Assembly (NCBI RefSeq): GCF_016908555.1
Contig: NZ_JAFBEE010000016.1
Span: 1 to 64,000, forward strand
Source of the DNA: Alkaliphilus hydrothermalis
GTDB taxonomy: Bacteria; Bacillota; Clostridia; Peptostreptococcales; Natronincolaceae
DNA length: 64,000 nt
Direction of reading: 5' to 3'
The notes beneath the pieces were generated by a model, which was not told the DNA's origin, did no database searches, and saw only the letters and a program-made list of their open reading frames with translations. The position numbers and the translations under genes were made by a program. Positions 8,928 through 17,896 of the stretch are shown in pieces; the first letter of the stretch is position 1; the number at the start of each line of letters is the position of its first letter.

Positions 8928-9470
8928 ATGGAATTCTATGCAGAGAAGAACAGTATCGAGAATCTATGGCACATTCTAAATCTTTCAAAGCAGTGCTTAG
9001 AAGACTCATATCATCCAAATTTCAGTTCTTTACTAAGTTTTTATTCATTAGTTGAACTACTGGTTTTAAAGGATATTAATAAAAGACAATCAGGGCAGTA
9101 TATTCATCAAGATTGCGGTAGAAAGCTTCCATATTTTTATAGGAACATTGACTTATTTAGCTTTCCCCAAAAAGTTCATTTGAATAAAAAAATATCTGAA
9201 ACACATATTTTTGAGAAGTTAACCTATTTAAGACATAAAGTTATTCATGGCGTTTTTAAAGAAGCAACGGAAGCGTTGGAAGAAATATTTCCAATTTCAA
9301 AAAGCGATGGTACAAATATGGGAAGTACAGAAGACGCAGAAAGTTCTGCCTTTCAGGATCAATTACAAAATTTAAATGCATTAATTAGAAGTGAACTAGG
9401 TGAAATTCTGTGTAAATGGATGGAATCACCAGAAGAATTATCAAAAATTAAACAAGATATAAGTTTTTAA
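8928..9470 (+). CDS. HEPN-like protein, possibly 5'-frameshifted
   Basis: The 180-residue product is largely helical. Near residue 105 it has LTYLRHKVIHG, an R-X4-H arrangement like the RNase motif of HEPN domains. The ATG at 8,928 has only a weak Shine-Dalgarno. In the next frame an ORF from 8,878 (MKRKPITEDLMVKLLREWN) runs up to the same point, and its first 15 residues would join naturally to EFYAEKNSIENLWHILNLSK after a single-base slip near 8,925. The intact protein may therefore have started at 8,878. HEPN proteins are often toxins or defence nucleases; no antitoxin gene is visible beside it. Function is inference. Confidence 0.5.
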   Translation: MEFYAEKNSIENLWHILNLSKQCLEDSYHPNFSSLLSFYSLVELLVLKDINKRQSGQYIHQDCGRKLPYFYRNIDLFSFPQKVHLNKKISETHIFEKLTYLRHKVIHGVFKEATEALEEIFPISKSDGTNMGSTEDAESSAFQDQLQNLNALIRSELGEILCKWMESPEELSKIKQDISF

Positions 9471-9639
9471 GTGTAATATGAAATTGCTTATAATGTGATG
9501 GAATTTTAAACTGAACACAGTTTTGTAGAATTATTTAATAGAACTCTAAGGGCTAATAAATCCAGCACTACTAACGTTCCGAGGCATGTGGAAGCTATTA
9601 ATGGAGCAAGTATTTTGACGACATTTCTTTATACTAAAA

Positions 9640-9780
9640 CAAAACATATATAATGAGGTGAACTTCATTTTTTCCAACTTAACTTGGATTTTTAAATCTT
9701 CTGGTAGATCCTTTGAAAAAAGTAGTATTTTTAATATACTTTCCTTATCTTTAGGGTCAATATTTGAGAAGCGGTAATGA
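9640..9780 (-). pseudogene. Decayed coding fragment, unidentified
   Basis: The minus strand reads RFSNIDPKDKESILKILL then FSKDLPEDLKIQVKLEKMKF without a start codon, and runs on to a stop near 9,550. The helical, charged composition suggests the end of a former protein, perhaps a regulator. Apart from this the 9,471-9,824 gap holds only A/T-rich sequence. Confidence 0.25.
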
Positions 9781-9824
9781 TGTTAAAAATTACAGGATAA
9801 TTAAGTAAAAATTACAAAAAAACC

Positions 9825-9862
9825 TTGACATATATAATTTTCCATATTAATATATTATATAA
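9825..9862 (+). promoter_or_regulatory. Promoter of the riboswitch-exporter operon
   Basis: TTGACA at 9,825-9,830, followed by an A/T-rich stretch with -10-like hexamers (TAATAT at 9,847, TATATT at 9,850, TATAAT at 9,857). Transcription would begin just before the aptamer. Confidence 0.6.
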
Positions 9863-9867
9863 TATTT

Positions 9868-10000
9868 GAGAGTGTACCTAGGGTTCCGGCTTCTAATTAA
9901 GCGTCTGGTCCGAGCGGTACAGGATTCTGATCTACACTTCTGGAGAAAAAGCCCGGAGGACGAGTCTCAACAAGACCGTTCCTGTTGGGCTTTTATTTTA
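9868..10000 (+). promoter_or_regulatory. ykkC-class riboswitch with overlapping intrinsic terminator
   Basis: The conserved ykkC strings are present in order: GTGTACCTAGGGTTCCG, GTCTGGTCCGAGCGGTACA and GAAAAAGCCCGGAGGAC. TGTACC (9,872-9,877) can pair with GGTACA (9,915-9,920), AGTGTA (9,870) with TACACT (9,932), and GCTT/AAGC closes a small hairpin at 9,888-9,901. AAAAGCCC at the aptamer's 3' end (9,946-9,953) is also the 5' arm of a terminator whose 3' arm is GGGCTTTT (9,987-9,994), with CAACA/TGTTG inside and a T-rich tail. Ligand binding should therefore sequester that arm and allow read-through, an ON switch as known for ykkC RNAs. The ligand (guanidine, ppGpp or PRPP subtype) is not settled: the ACGGCGGGA string I associate with guanidine-I aptamers is not present. 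Confidence 0.85.
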
Positions 10001-10029
10001 TTTTTGAAAATCTACAAGGGGGGAAAAAA

Positions 10030-11034
10030 ATGAGTATCATATCAGCTAAAAACCTTAGTAAAACCTTTCAGGTTAAAACAAAGGAACAGGGCTTAAAGGG
10101 AAGCTTAAAGGCCATGGTATCGCCACAATACAAAGAAATTCAAGCGGTAAAGAATATATCGCTGGAGGTGGCTAGGGGAGAGGTGTTAGCCTTCATAGGA
10201 CCAAATGGGGCAGGGAAATCCACCACCATCAAAATGCTTACGGGGATTCTTCATCCTACAGCAGGAGAAATCAATGTACTTGGTTTGAATCCAACAACAG
10301 ATCGAAGAAAGCTCTCCTATAAGATTGGAACAGTTTTTGGACAGAAATCACAGCTATGGTTTCACCTACCACCATTAGATAGCTTCAACCTTCTGGGGAG
10401 AATCTACGAAATGGAAGAGGAGGAAATTAAAAAAAGAATTTCATATTTGACGGAGCTTTTTGAAATAGAAGATTTGTTGGAGACGCCGGTAAGGAAACTC
10501 TCTTTAGGACAAAGGATTAGATGTGAAATAGCCGCATCCCTACTCCACAAGCCAGAGATTATCTTCTTAGATGAACCCACCATTGGTCTGGATGTGGTGG
10601 TAAAGCAAAAAATCAGGGACTTAATCAAAACCCTTAGTCAAGAATCACAAACAACGATTTTTTTGACATCCCATGATGCTGGTGACATAGAGCAACTCTG
10701 TAGGAGGGCAATTATTATCAATCATGGTCAAATTGTATTAAATGAATCAGTTAAGAATCTAAAATATAACTATATGAATCAAAAAGTAATTGATATCAAA
10801 TATGCAGAGTCGGTAACGATTGATCATCCAGAGCTAAAGGTACTAAAAAGTAAAGGCTATGCAGTCAAAATAGAAATAGACAGCTCAAAGTGTGATATAG
10901 ACAATACCATTTCCGATTTGATGAAACTAGGAAAGGTAGTGGATATAACCATATCAGACCCACCCCTAGAAGAGATTATATCTGGTATCTATCAAGAAAA
11001 AGACATTGGTGGTGGTTATCTTGAAAAGGCTTAG
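10030..11034 (+). CDS. ABC exporter ATP-binding subunit
   Basis: Start at ATG 10,030 after AAGGGGGGAAA; upstream in-frame codons lie inside the terminator. The 334-residue product has Walker A GPNGAGKSTTIK (about residue 57), Q-loop FGQKSQLWFHLPP, signature LSLGQR (unusual in having L for the usual S-G-G) and Walker B EIIFLDEPTIGLD. The long C-terminal extension is typical of DrrA/NatA-like and ABC-2 exporter ATPases. It is first of three genes, overlaps the next by 29 nt, and is controlled by the ykkC-class leader. With the two permeases it should drive export of a small compound from the cytosol. Confidence 0.88.
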   Translation: MSIISAKNLSKTFQVKTKEQGLKGSLKAMVSPQYKEIQAVKNISLEVARGEVLAFIGPNGAGKSTTIKMLTGILHPTAGEINVLGLNPTTDRRKLSYKIGTVFGQKSQLWFHLPPLDSFNLLGRIYEMEEEEIKKRISYLTELFEIEDLLETPVRKLSLGQRIRCEIAASLLHKPEIIFLDEPTIGLDVVVKQKIRDLIKTLSQESQTTIFLTSHDAGDIEQLCRRAIIINHGQIVLNESVKNLKYNYMNQKVIDIKYAESVTIDHPELKVLKSKGYAVKIEIDSSKCDIDNTISDLMKLGKVVDITISDPPLEEIISGIYQEKDIGGGYLEKA

Positions 11035-11818
11035 TAAATACTTTCATATCTTCAAAGTAAGCATATCCAACAATCTGGTTTATGTATTGAACTTTATTAC
11101 AAGAAACTTGTTTTTCCTATTTATCGTTTATGTGATGTTGCTTCTTTGGAGTAATATCTATGGTCAGAAGGGTGAAGTGATTTCGGGATACAGTTTGAGG
11201 CAGATGATTTGGTATTTAATCGTTGGTGAGATGGTGGTTTTATCAAAATCCAATGTATTTTCAGAGGTGGCAGAGGATGTTAAAAAGGGTCAAATCGCCT
11301 ATTTACTGAATAAACCCTACAACTATATACTTTACTGTTTCTCAAACTCTTTGGGGGAAATGGGAACAAGACTCCTGACAAATCTTTTCCTTGGGGGACT
11401 GATGGGACTCTTGTATGTTGGACCTTTACAGGATTTCAGTTTGATACACCTTCCCTTCATTTTAGCTTCAATCCTATTGGGAATCTTCATAAATTTCTTC
11501 ATTTTCATTAGTTTAGCCTTGACAGCCTTTTGGCTGGAAGAAAATTCTGCCTTTATGTGGATTTATACTAAGCTGGTGTTTACCCTTGGGGGGATGCTGA
11601 TTCCATTAGAAATGTTTCCCGACTGGTTGGAGAAGGTGGCGCGATATCTACCCTTTGCCTATGTTACCTATGGACCAGCAAAACTAGCTGTTGACTTTAA
11701 CTGGGGAAACTATATCAATACAGTTTTTCTTCAAGTGGGCTATTTACTGATATTTATATTGATTTCCTTAGGGGTATTTAGAAAGGGGGTACGGGCGCTC
11801 AATGTTAACGGAGGCTAA
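11006..11818 (+). CDS. ABC-2 type permease subunit (DUF990/viologen-exporter-like), first
   Basis: About 270 residues with six hydrophobic segments, the first near residue 30 and the last near 250. The layout ISNNLVYVLNF..FFLFIVYVMLLLW and the conserved GGMLIPLEMFPDWLEKVARYLP block are typical of paired ABC-2 permeases of the DUF990 group. The start is not an ATG: TTG at 11,006 or GTG at 11,009 or 11,012, all inside the ATPase gene, implying translational coupling. It should pair with the next permease as a heterodimer. Confidence 0.8.
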   Translation: MVVVILKRLSKYFHIFKVSISNNLVYVLNFITRNLFFLFIVYVMLLLWSNIYGQKGEVISGYSLRQMIWYLIVGEMVVLSKSNVFSEVAEDVKKGQIAYLLNKPYNYILYCFSNSLGEMGTRLLTNLFLGGLMGLLYVGPLQDFSLIHLPFILASILLGIFINFFIFISLALTAFWLEENSAFMWIYTKLVFTLGGMLIPLEMFPDWLEKVARYLPFAYVTYGPAKLAVDFNWGNYINTVFLQVGYLLIFILISLGVFRKGVRALNVNGG

Positions 11819-12599
11819 GAAAAACCTAAAACTAATTGGAATGTATTTTAAATTTAACCTAGCTGCATCAATGGAATATCGGGCAAGTTTTCTTACCCAA
11901 ACCTTTGGAATGGTCTTAAATAACTCAACATTTATCTTCTTCTGGTGGATTTTATTCAACAATGTTAAAGAAATCGGAGGGTATGGATTTAAAGAAGTAA
12001 TGATTATTTGGGGAATTGCCTCCACCTCCTATGGTTTGACCTTTGTGTTGTTTGGTAATATTAGAAGAATATCTCAAATGATTATCAATGGAGAACTGGA
12101 TTCTTATCTACTACAACCAAAGGATGTCCTCATCAATATTATATCCTCCAGCACCGTCATCTCAGCATGGGGGGATATATTCTATGGACTAATCCTATTT
12201 ATTGGAGTATATGGGTTTGACTTGATAGGACTGGGACTTTTCATATTTTTCTGTTTTACAGGAATGATCTTCTTTGCTAGTGTAATGATCTGTGCCAATA
12301 CCCTGACTTTTTATATGGGGGATTCCCGAGGAATCACTGGCTTGATCTTTGAATTTATGATCACCTTTAGCATTTATCCTGAAGGGATCCATAATAGTTA
12401 TACGAAATTAATCATTTATACATTGCTACCTTCTGCCTTTATCAGCTTAGTACCAGTAAGGCTTATGACGGATTTCTCGTGGAATTGGTTCCTTCTTTTG
12501 ATGGGAGCATTGGTTGGTTGGAGTGTATTTACCTATTGGTTATTTATGAAGGGACTACAGAAATATGAGTCGGGGAATCTGATCGTCAGCAAGTTGTAA
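11802..12599 (+). CDS. ABC-2 type permease subunit (DUF990/viologen-exporter-like), second
   Basis: 265 residues, six predicted membrane helices, starting at ATG 11,802 inside the end of the previous gene (17-nt overlap) with GAAAGGGGGTACGG upstream. The N-terminal FNLAASMEYRASFLTQ helix followed by W-rich membrane segments, and the helix after ISSSTVISAWGDIFYG, match the second permease of ATPase-permease-permease exporter operons. Established members export cationic or drug-like compounds; the substrate here is unknown and would be tied to the riboswitch ligand or to a stress it reports. Confidence 0.8.
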   Translation: MLTEAKKNLKLIGMYFKFNLAASMEYRASFLTQTFGMVLNNSTFIFFWWILFNNVKEIGGYGFKEVMIIWGIASTSYGLTFVLFGNIRRISQMIINGELDSYLLQPKDVLINIISSSTVISAWGDIFYGLILFIGVYGFDLIGLGLFIFFCFTGMIFFASVMICANTLTFYMGDSRGITGLIFEFMITFSIYPEGIHNSYTKLIIYTLLPSAFISLVPVRLMTDFSWNWFLLLMGALVGWSVFTYWLFMKGLQKYESGNLIVSKL

Positions 12600-12780
12600 C
12601 ATGAGATGTGTGGGGGCTACTTTAGATGAAATTACTTCTGAAATATAATTAAGTTTATTTAATAAATATTTCGTTTTACTAAAGGTATTTTATAACAAAT
12701 AGCGAAGTATATATAGATAGACTATTCATATCATAATATTTTGGCGTGCGATTTAGTTAGTTCAAATATAAGGAGGATTT

Positions 12781-14601
12781 ATGATGAAGAAAGCCTTAAA
12801 GGAAAGAAAAGATGTGGATCAATCGTTAACATGGGACTTGTCAGCAATATTTGCCACGGAAACAGCTTTTGAAGAAGCTGTTAGTAAGGTACAAGGCTTA
12901 GTAAAAGAGATTGAAGAGGAATTTAAGGGGAAGCTCAATACAGTACACATGATCAATAGCTGTCTGGATAAAGTTAAAAAAGCCTATGAATTGATGACGT
13001 TAGCAGGCTCCTATACTTACCTTGCAGTATCGGTTGATCAAACTAACACAGAAAATCAAGCTAGAAATATGAAGCTTAGAAATATTATGTCAAATCTACA
13101 AAGTCGATTAAGTTTTGTACAAAGTGAGATTATTGAAGCTGATGAAAATGTTCTTAACGATGCAATTGAAGCATCTAAAGAAAATACCCATTATTTAAAG
13201 CAGATCAAAAGAAATAAAAAACATGCCCTACATCCAGAGGCAGAGAGGGTGCTTTCTGCATTATCAGGGACTTTAGAATCCCCATTTGCTATTTATAATC
13301 AAGCAAAGTTGGCGGACTTAAGTTTCGAAAACTTCACTGTAGACGGAGAAGAGTATCCCTTGAGCTTTGTTTTGTTTGAGAATGGTTGGGAATATGAAAC
13401 CGATACAAAGGTAAGAAGGGCAGCCTTCAATGCCTTTTCCACACAGTTAAGAGAATATCAGAATACAATTGCCGCCACCTATCAAGCTCAAGTTCAAAAA
13501 GAGAAAACACTGGCAAGCTTAAGGGGCTTTGAATCAGTGTTTGATAGCCTATTACATGAACAAGAGGTGGATGAAGATTTATACAACCGTCAAATTGACA
13601 TTATTATGGAAAAGTTAGCTCCCCATATGAGGAAATATGTGAAGCTTCTCCAAAAAATCCATCAGCTTGATGAAATGACCTTTGCAGACCTAAAGCTGGT
13701 GGTGGACCCATCCTACGAGCCAAAGATCTCTGTAGAGGAATCTAAGAAATACACATTTGAAGCCTTGTCAGTACTTGGAGAAGACTATTTAGAAATGGTG
13801 AAAAGAAGCTATGATGAGAGATGGGTAGATTTCGTTCAGAATAAAGGTAAGTCCACAGGGGCTTTTTGTGCAAGCCCCTATGGCAGCCATCCATTTATCC
13901 TAATCTCATGGTCTGAAAGAATGAGGGAAGTATTTGTATTAGCCCACGAACTAGGTCATGCAGGACATTTTTATCTTGCCCACCAAAATCAAAACATCTT
14001 TGATGCAAGACCTTCTATGTACTTTATAGAAGCACCATCCACCATGAACGAAATGTTGATGGCAAATTATCTAATGAAGACCAATGATGATCCGAGGTTT
14101 AGAAGATGGGTACTATCTTCAATGATCAGTAGAACCTACTATCATAACTTTGTCACCCACCTACTGGAGGCGGCTTACCAAAGGGAAGTGTATAAAATTA
14201 TTGATGAGGGTGGAAGTGTTCAAGCGGGCAAATTAAATGACCTTAAAAAATCTGTTTTAGAGGAATTCTGGGGAGATACGGTTAAAATCATAGATGGAGC
14301 AGAGCTTACTTGGATGAGACAGCTTCACTATTATAAAGGACTATATCCCTATACCTATAGTGCAGGTCTGACGGTGGCAACAGAAGTAAGCAAGCGGGTA
14401 CTGAAGGAAGGTCAGCCAGCATTAGAGGATTGGAAGAATGTATTGAAGGCTGGAGGAACAAAAACACCAGTAGAACTTGCTAAAATGGCTGGAGTTGATA
14501 TCACAACAGAAAAACCATTAGTTGATACAATAGAACATATAGGGAATATGATTGACGAAATTATCAAGCTAACAGAAGAAATCGATGGAATAACATTGTA
14601 A
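12781..14601 (+). CDS. pepF: Oligoendopeptidase F (M3B metallopeptidase)
   Basis: Zinc-dependent cytosolic peptidase that cleaves short peptides. The 606-residue length is normal for PepF. The zinc motif is HELGH, with His389, Glu390 and His393, and the downstream EAPSTMNE supplies the third ligand region. AGGAGGATTT precedes two adjacent ATGs (12,781 and 12,784), and either may be used. The N-terminal helical domain (residues about 20-110) is the family's substrate-channel lid. It stands alone with its own RBS, and a flavodoxin gene follows 38 bp downstream. Confidence 0.93.
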   Translation: MMKKALKERKDVDQSLTWDLSAIFATETAFEEAVSKVQGLVKEIEEEFKGKLNTVHMINSCLDKVKKAYELMTLAGSYTYLAVSVDQTNTENQARNMKLRNIMSNLQSRLSFVQSEIIEADENVLNDAIEASKENTHYLKQIKRNKKHALHPEAERVLSALSGTLESPFAIYNQAKLADLSFENFTVDGEEYPLSFVLFENGWEYETDTKVRRAAFNAFSTQLREYQNTIAATYQAQVQKEKTLASLRGFESVFDSLLHEQEVDEDLYNRQIDIIMEKLAPHMRKYVKLLQKIHQLDEMTFADLKLVVDPSYEPKISVEESKKYTFEALSVLGEDYLEMVKRSYDERWVDFVQNKGKSTGAFCASPYGSHPFILISWSERMREVFVLAHELGHAGHFYLAHQNQNIFDARPSMYFIEAPSTMNEMLMANYLMKTNDDPRFRRWVLSSMISRTYYHNFVTHLLEAAYQREVYKIIDEGGSVQAGKLNDLKKSVLEEFWGDTVKIIDGAELTWMRQLHYYKGLYPYTYSAGLTVATEVSKRVLKEGQPALEDWKNVLKAGGTKTPVELAKMAGVDITTEKPLVDTIEHIGNMIDEIIKLTEEIDGITL

Positions 14602-14639
14602 TTATAGTTAGAGGGTAGAAGGAGAGGGACAAAAATAGA

Positions 14640-15152
14640 ATGGGGTATGGAGATATAAAAAAGCTAGTTGCCTACTATTCATATGAGGGAAATACAAAGC
14701 TGATGGCTGAGGTTATGGCTGAGGAAATTGGGGCTGACTTGCTGAGACTAAAACCAAAGAAGGAAATACAAACGAAAGGGTTTTCTAAATACTTGTGGGG
14801 CGGTAGTCAAATTATTATGAATAGAAGACCTGAATTAGAACCATTTGAGGTGAATCCGTCAGAGTATGACCTAATTATTATTGGCACCCCTGTCTGGGCT
14901 TGGACTTATGCACCTCCCGTAGGCAGCCTATTCAAAATGGTTGATTTTAATGATCACTCAATGGGGATTTTTAGCTGCCACGGAGGACAAAATGGAAAAA
15001 CCCTAGTTCATATGAAGAAGGCTTTACAAGGGAATCATATCATTGGAGAAATTGATTTCTTTGAACCCCTATCAAATAATCAAGCTGTGGCAGTGGAGAA
15101 GGCTCAGCAATGGGCTAGGGAGCTGTTGGATAAAGTAGTGGGTAAAAAATAA
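14640..15152 (+). CDS. Flavodoxin-family protein
   Basis: 170 residues. The N-terminal FMN phosphate loop reads AYYSYEGNTKLMAE; the second flavin contact is GTPVWAWTYAPPV, and FSCHGGQNGKTL forms the third, typical of the Flavodoxin_4 group. No signal peptide, so a cytosolic electron carrier or FMN reductase-like protein. The ATG at 14,640 follows AAGGAGAGGG with a longish spacer. It follows pepF closely and is probably co-transcribed, although a functional link is not evident. A strong terminator follows. Confidence 0.85.
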   Translation: MGYGDIKKLVAYYSYEGNTKLMAEVMAEEIGADLLRLKPKKEIQTKGFSKYLWGGSQIIMNRRPELEPFEVNPSEYDLIIIGTPVWAWTYAPPVGSLFKMVDFNDHSMGIFSCHGGQNGKTLVHMKKALQGNHIIGEIDFFEPLSNNQAVAVEKAQQWARELLDKVVGKK

Positions 15153-15253
15153 GCAATATATAAAGCAAATAAAAAATACCAAGGTGATGACCTATTGAAT
15201 CAATATGGTTATCAACGTCAATAAGCTGAATTGATATCTAGGATCAGTTTTCA

Positions 15254-15298
15254 AAGGACAATTTGTCCCTTATGAGAGGGAGAGTTGTCCTTGTTTTT
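15254..15298 (+). terminator. Rho-independent terminator of pepF-flavodoxin
   Basis: AAGGACAA (15,254-15,261) and TTGTCCTT (15,285-15,292) enclose an inner TCCCT/AGGGA stem and are followed by GTTTTTGATTTT. Confidence 0.85.
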
Positions 15299-15382
15299 GA
15301 TTTTGCAGTATTTTTAATAAAATGTTAAGATTTTTTATTGTTGGGAATGGGTAGTTATAAAAGGATTAGCAAGGATGAATAA

Positions 15383-15436
15383 ATAATAGATTAAATAATA
15401 GATTAAATTATAGATTAATTAATAGATTATAGAATA
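15383..15436. repeat. Degenerate short tandem repeat, AATAGATTA units
   Basis: Four to five copies of a 12-14 nt unit around AATAGATTAA lie between the flavodoxin terminator and the aldehyde dehydrogenase. The rest of the 15,153-15,513 gap is A/T-rich without other signals. Confidence 0.6.
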
Positions 15437-15513
15437 AATAAAGGTTAGTTAAATGGAATCAAATAGAATATAAGAGGAAGGCTAAAATTAAGAAGTGACA
15501 GGGAGGTTGTAAA

Positions 15514-16932
15514 ATGCAGGATGTTATGCAGGATACCATGAAGGATCAAATTCAGTTGACCTTCAATAAAAAACGAGAATTTTTTGATGGGGGGCATACA
15601 AAAAGCTATGACTTTAGAATTACCCAATTAAAAAAGCTACGCAAGATGATTGAGACCCATGAGGATGATATAATAGAAGCTCTATATCATGATCTCCACA
15701 AACCTGTATTTGAAGCCTATACAGCTGAAATAGGTGTGATGTACGAAGAAATAAATCATGCCATCAAAAACTTAAAAAAATGGATGAAACCCCAAAGAGC
15801 AGCATCACCATTGGTATTTCAACCTTCAAAAAGTCGTACCTATTCAGAACCCTTAGGGGTAGTCCTCATCATTGGCCCTTGGAATTATCCCTTCCAGCTT
15901 TTGATTGCTCCTTTAGTAGGGGCAATTGCTGCTGGAAATTGTGCCATCATCAAGCCCTCAGACCAGACAAGGCACACCTCAAATCTAGTGAAAAAACTGA
16001 TGGAGGAAACCTTTCCAGAAGAGTACATCAGTGTAGTGCAAGGACCGGGGGCAATGATTGGGCCAATGCTGATAGAAGCCCTGAGGTTTGACCATATCTT
16101 CTTTACAGGAAGTCCAGCAGTGGGTAGTAAAATTGCAGAAATGGCAGCAAGGCATCTGAGCCCTGTTACCCTAGAACTAGGTGGAAAAAGTCCTGTGATT
16201 GTTACGGAAGATGCTAAAATCGACGTAGCAGCCAAAAGGCTTACTTGGGCAAAATACTTTAATACTGGTCAAACCTGTGTATGTCCCGATTATTTAATTG
16301 TTCATGAAGATGTAAAGGATGAATTTATCGATAGAATGAAGCACTATATTAGGGAATTCTTTGGGGAAGATCCTTCAAAGAGTGATAGCTACGGTAGAAT
16401 CGTCAACGAAAAAAGATTTAATATTTTATCCAGCTATCTTAAAGAAGGGGAAGGAAATATCATTGTAGGGGGAAGATCAAATAAAGATGAACTCTATATC
16501 GAACCCACTATAATTGATCATGTCACCTTTGAGCATCAGATCATGCAGGAGGAAATTTTTGGACCCATTTTACCTGTTCTAACCTATAGGGAGCTAAGGG
16601 AAGTAGTGGAAATGGTGAGGGAAAATCGTTATCCACTGGCGTTGTATCTTTATACAGAAAACAAAAGAACAGAGGAATATATCATTAGCAACATCGAATT
16701 TGGTGGTGGCTGTATCAACAACGGAATGGTACACGTTGCCAATACCCATCTACCCTTTGGTGGAGTGGGGAACAGTGGAATGGGAATGTATCATGGGAAA
16801 TACAGTTTTGACTTGTTTTCCCATAAGAAAAGTATCATCAATACCAAGACCTTCCTAGATCCTTCCCTAAGATATGCCCCCTATAACAATAAAAAATTAA
16901 AGCTAGCAAAGAAGTATTTTGGTAAAAAGTAA
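15514..16932 (+). CDS. Aldehyde dehydrogenase, ALDH3 type
   Basis: 472 residues, NAD(P)-dependent oxidation of aldehydes to acids. ALDH3-group landmarks are GPWNYPFQL (cofactor pocket), FFTGSPAVG, catalytic base Glu221 in LELGGKSP and nucleophile Cys255 in NTGQTCVCP. The C-terminal LPFGGVGNSGMGMYHGKYSF block is diagnostic of the ALDH3/YwdH-CoAD group. GGGAGG precedes the ATG. There is no obvious C-terminal membrane anchor. It is a single gene; the in vivo substrate, likely a medium or long-chain or aromatic aldehyde, cannot be read from context. Confidence 0.9.
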   Translation: MQDVMQDTMKDQIQLTFNKKREFFDGGHTKSYDFRITQLKKLRKMIETHEDDIIEALYHDLHKPVFEAYTAEIGVMYEEINHAIKNLKKWMKPQRAASPLVFQPSKSRTYSEPLGVVLIIGPWNYPFQLLIAPLVGAIAAGNCAIIKPSDQTRHTSNLVKKLMEETFPEEYISVVQGPGAMIGPMLIEALRFDHIFFTGSPAVGSKIAEMAARHLSPVTLELGGKSPVIVTEDAKIDVAAKRLTWAKYFNTGQTCVCPDYLIVHEDVKDEFIDRMKHYIREFFGEDPSKSDSYGRIVNEKRFNILSSYLKEGEGNIIVGGRSNKDELYIEPTIIDHVTFEHQIMQEEIFGPILPVLTYRELREVVEMVRENRYPLALYLYTENKRTEEYIISNIEFGGGCINNGMVHVANTHLPFGGVGNSGMGMYHGKYSFDLFSHKKSIINTKTFLDPSLRYAPYNNKKLKLAKKYFGKK

Positions 16933-17077
16933 AAACAAAAGGACATTGTTTACGAAGTAGTTAAAATAGATTATAATAAACTGGGAAGATTGTTTCGGAT
17001 GTAGAAATATCAATTGGAATCCTCTCGAAACGAGGGGATTTACAATGTTCTTCACTAATGAAAAATGGAGGATTAAA

Positions 17078-17815
17078 ATGGATAATTTATTTTTACAAAT
17101 TCTTTTAGGATTTATTATTATCTTTATCTCAGCAATGACCCAAGGAATCACCAGTTTTGGTTTTTCTTTAGTATCGCTGCCTTTACTGGGGATCTTTTTA
17201 CCATTAAAGATTGTTGTACCTGTGTTGGTAATCTACAGTCTTGTTCTTAACACCATGATTTTATATCATATAAAAGACCATATTGATATCAAGAAAATCG
17301 CTATACTAGTAACGGCAGGATTAATTGGTACACCCTTTGGAGCATATCTATTAAAGGTAACTGACGAAACTGTGTTAAAAATATTTGTGGGAGTACTCCT
17401 TACTTTTACAGCAATCATTAACTATTATGGAATCAAGATAAAGGTTAAGAATGAAAAACTATCCTTTATCCCAGTGGGTCTTGTCAGTGGATTATTAAAT
17501 GGTAGTGTCTCCCTAGGTGGACCGCCAGTAGTGCTTTTCTTGACGAACCAATCAGTAGAAAAAATGAAGTTTAGAGCAAATCTAACTTCGTATTTCTGGA
17601 TATTAAATATTATCACCGTTCCTACTTATTTCTTTGGGGGATTAATCACAAAGGATGTAGTCACCTATACGGCATACCTTTTCCCAGGGTTAATCATTGG
17701 AACATTAACGGGGATTAAGTTAGGAAATAAGGTGGATGAAGAGTTGTTTAGGAAGCTTACTTTGGTATTGATTATGGTTATGGGGATTTTATCTATTTAT
17801 TCAGCCATGAGCTAG
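17078..17815 (+). CDS. TauE/SafE-family membrane transporter
   Basis: I place the start at ATG 17,078 (TGGAGGATTAAA upstream) rather than the non-SD in-frame ATG at 17,045, giving 245 residues. Eight hydrophobic segments are evident, with the two repeats' hallmark sequences TQGITSFGFSLVSLPLLG near the N-terminus and VGLVSGLLNGSVSLGGPP in the middle. This is the sulfite/organosulfonate exporter family (UPF0721). No sulfur-metabolism gene adjoins it, so the substrate is open. Confidence 0.85.
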   Translation: MDNLFLQILLGFIIIFISAMTQGITSFGFSLVSLPLLGIFLPLKIVVPVLVIYSLVLNTMILYHIKDHIDIKKIAILVTAGLIGTPFGAYLLKVTDETVLKIFVGVLLTFTAIINYYGIKIKVKNEKLSFIPVGLVSGLLNGSVSLGGPPVVLFLTNQSVEKMKFRANLTSYFWILNIITVPTYFFGGLITKDVVTYTAYLFPGLIIGTLTGIKLGNKVDEELFRKLTLVLIMVMGILSIYSAMS

Positions 17816-17896
17816 GATGAGAGGAAATATATTCTAAAATACTTTGCTGAAATAATAATAAATATGATATTATAGGATAAAGGTGATTGTAAAAAA

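Noticed and set aside
15383..15436. CRISPR-like array, suggested by repeated AATAGATTA units.
   Set aside because: Units are 12-14 nt with no unique spacers; a simple A/T repeat.
15885..16235. Long antisense ORF within the ALDH3 gene.
   Set aside because: It is a shadow of a well-conserved coding frame and has no Shine-Dalgarno.
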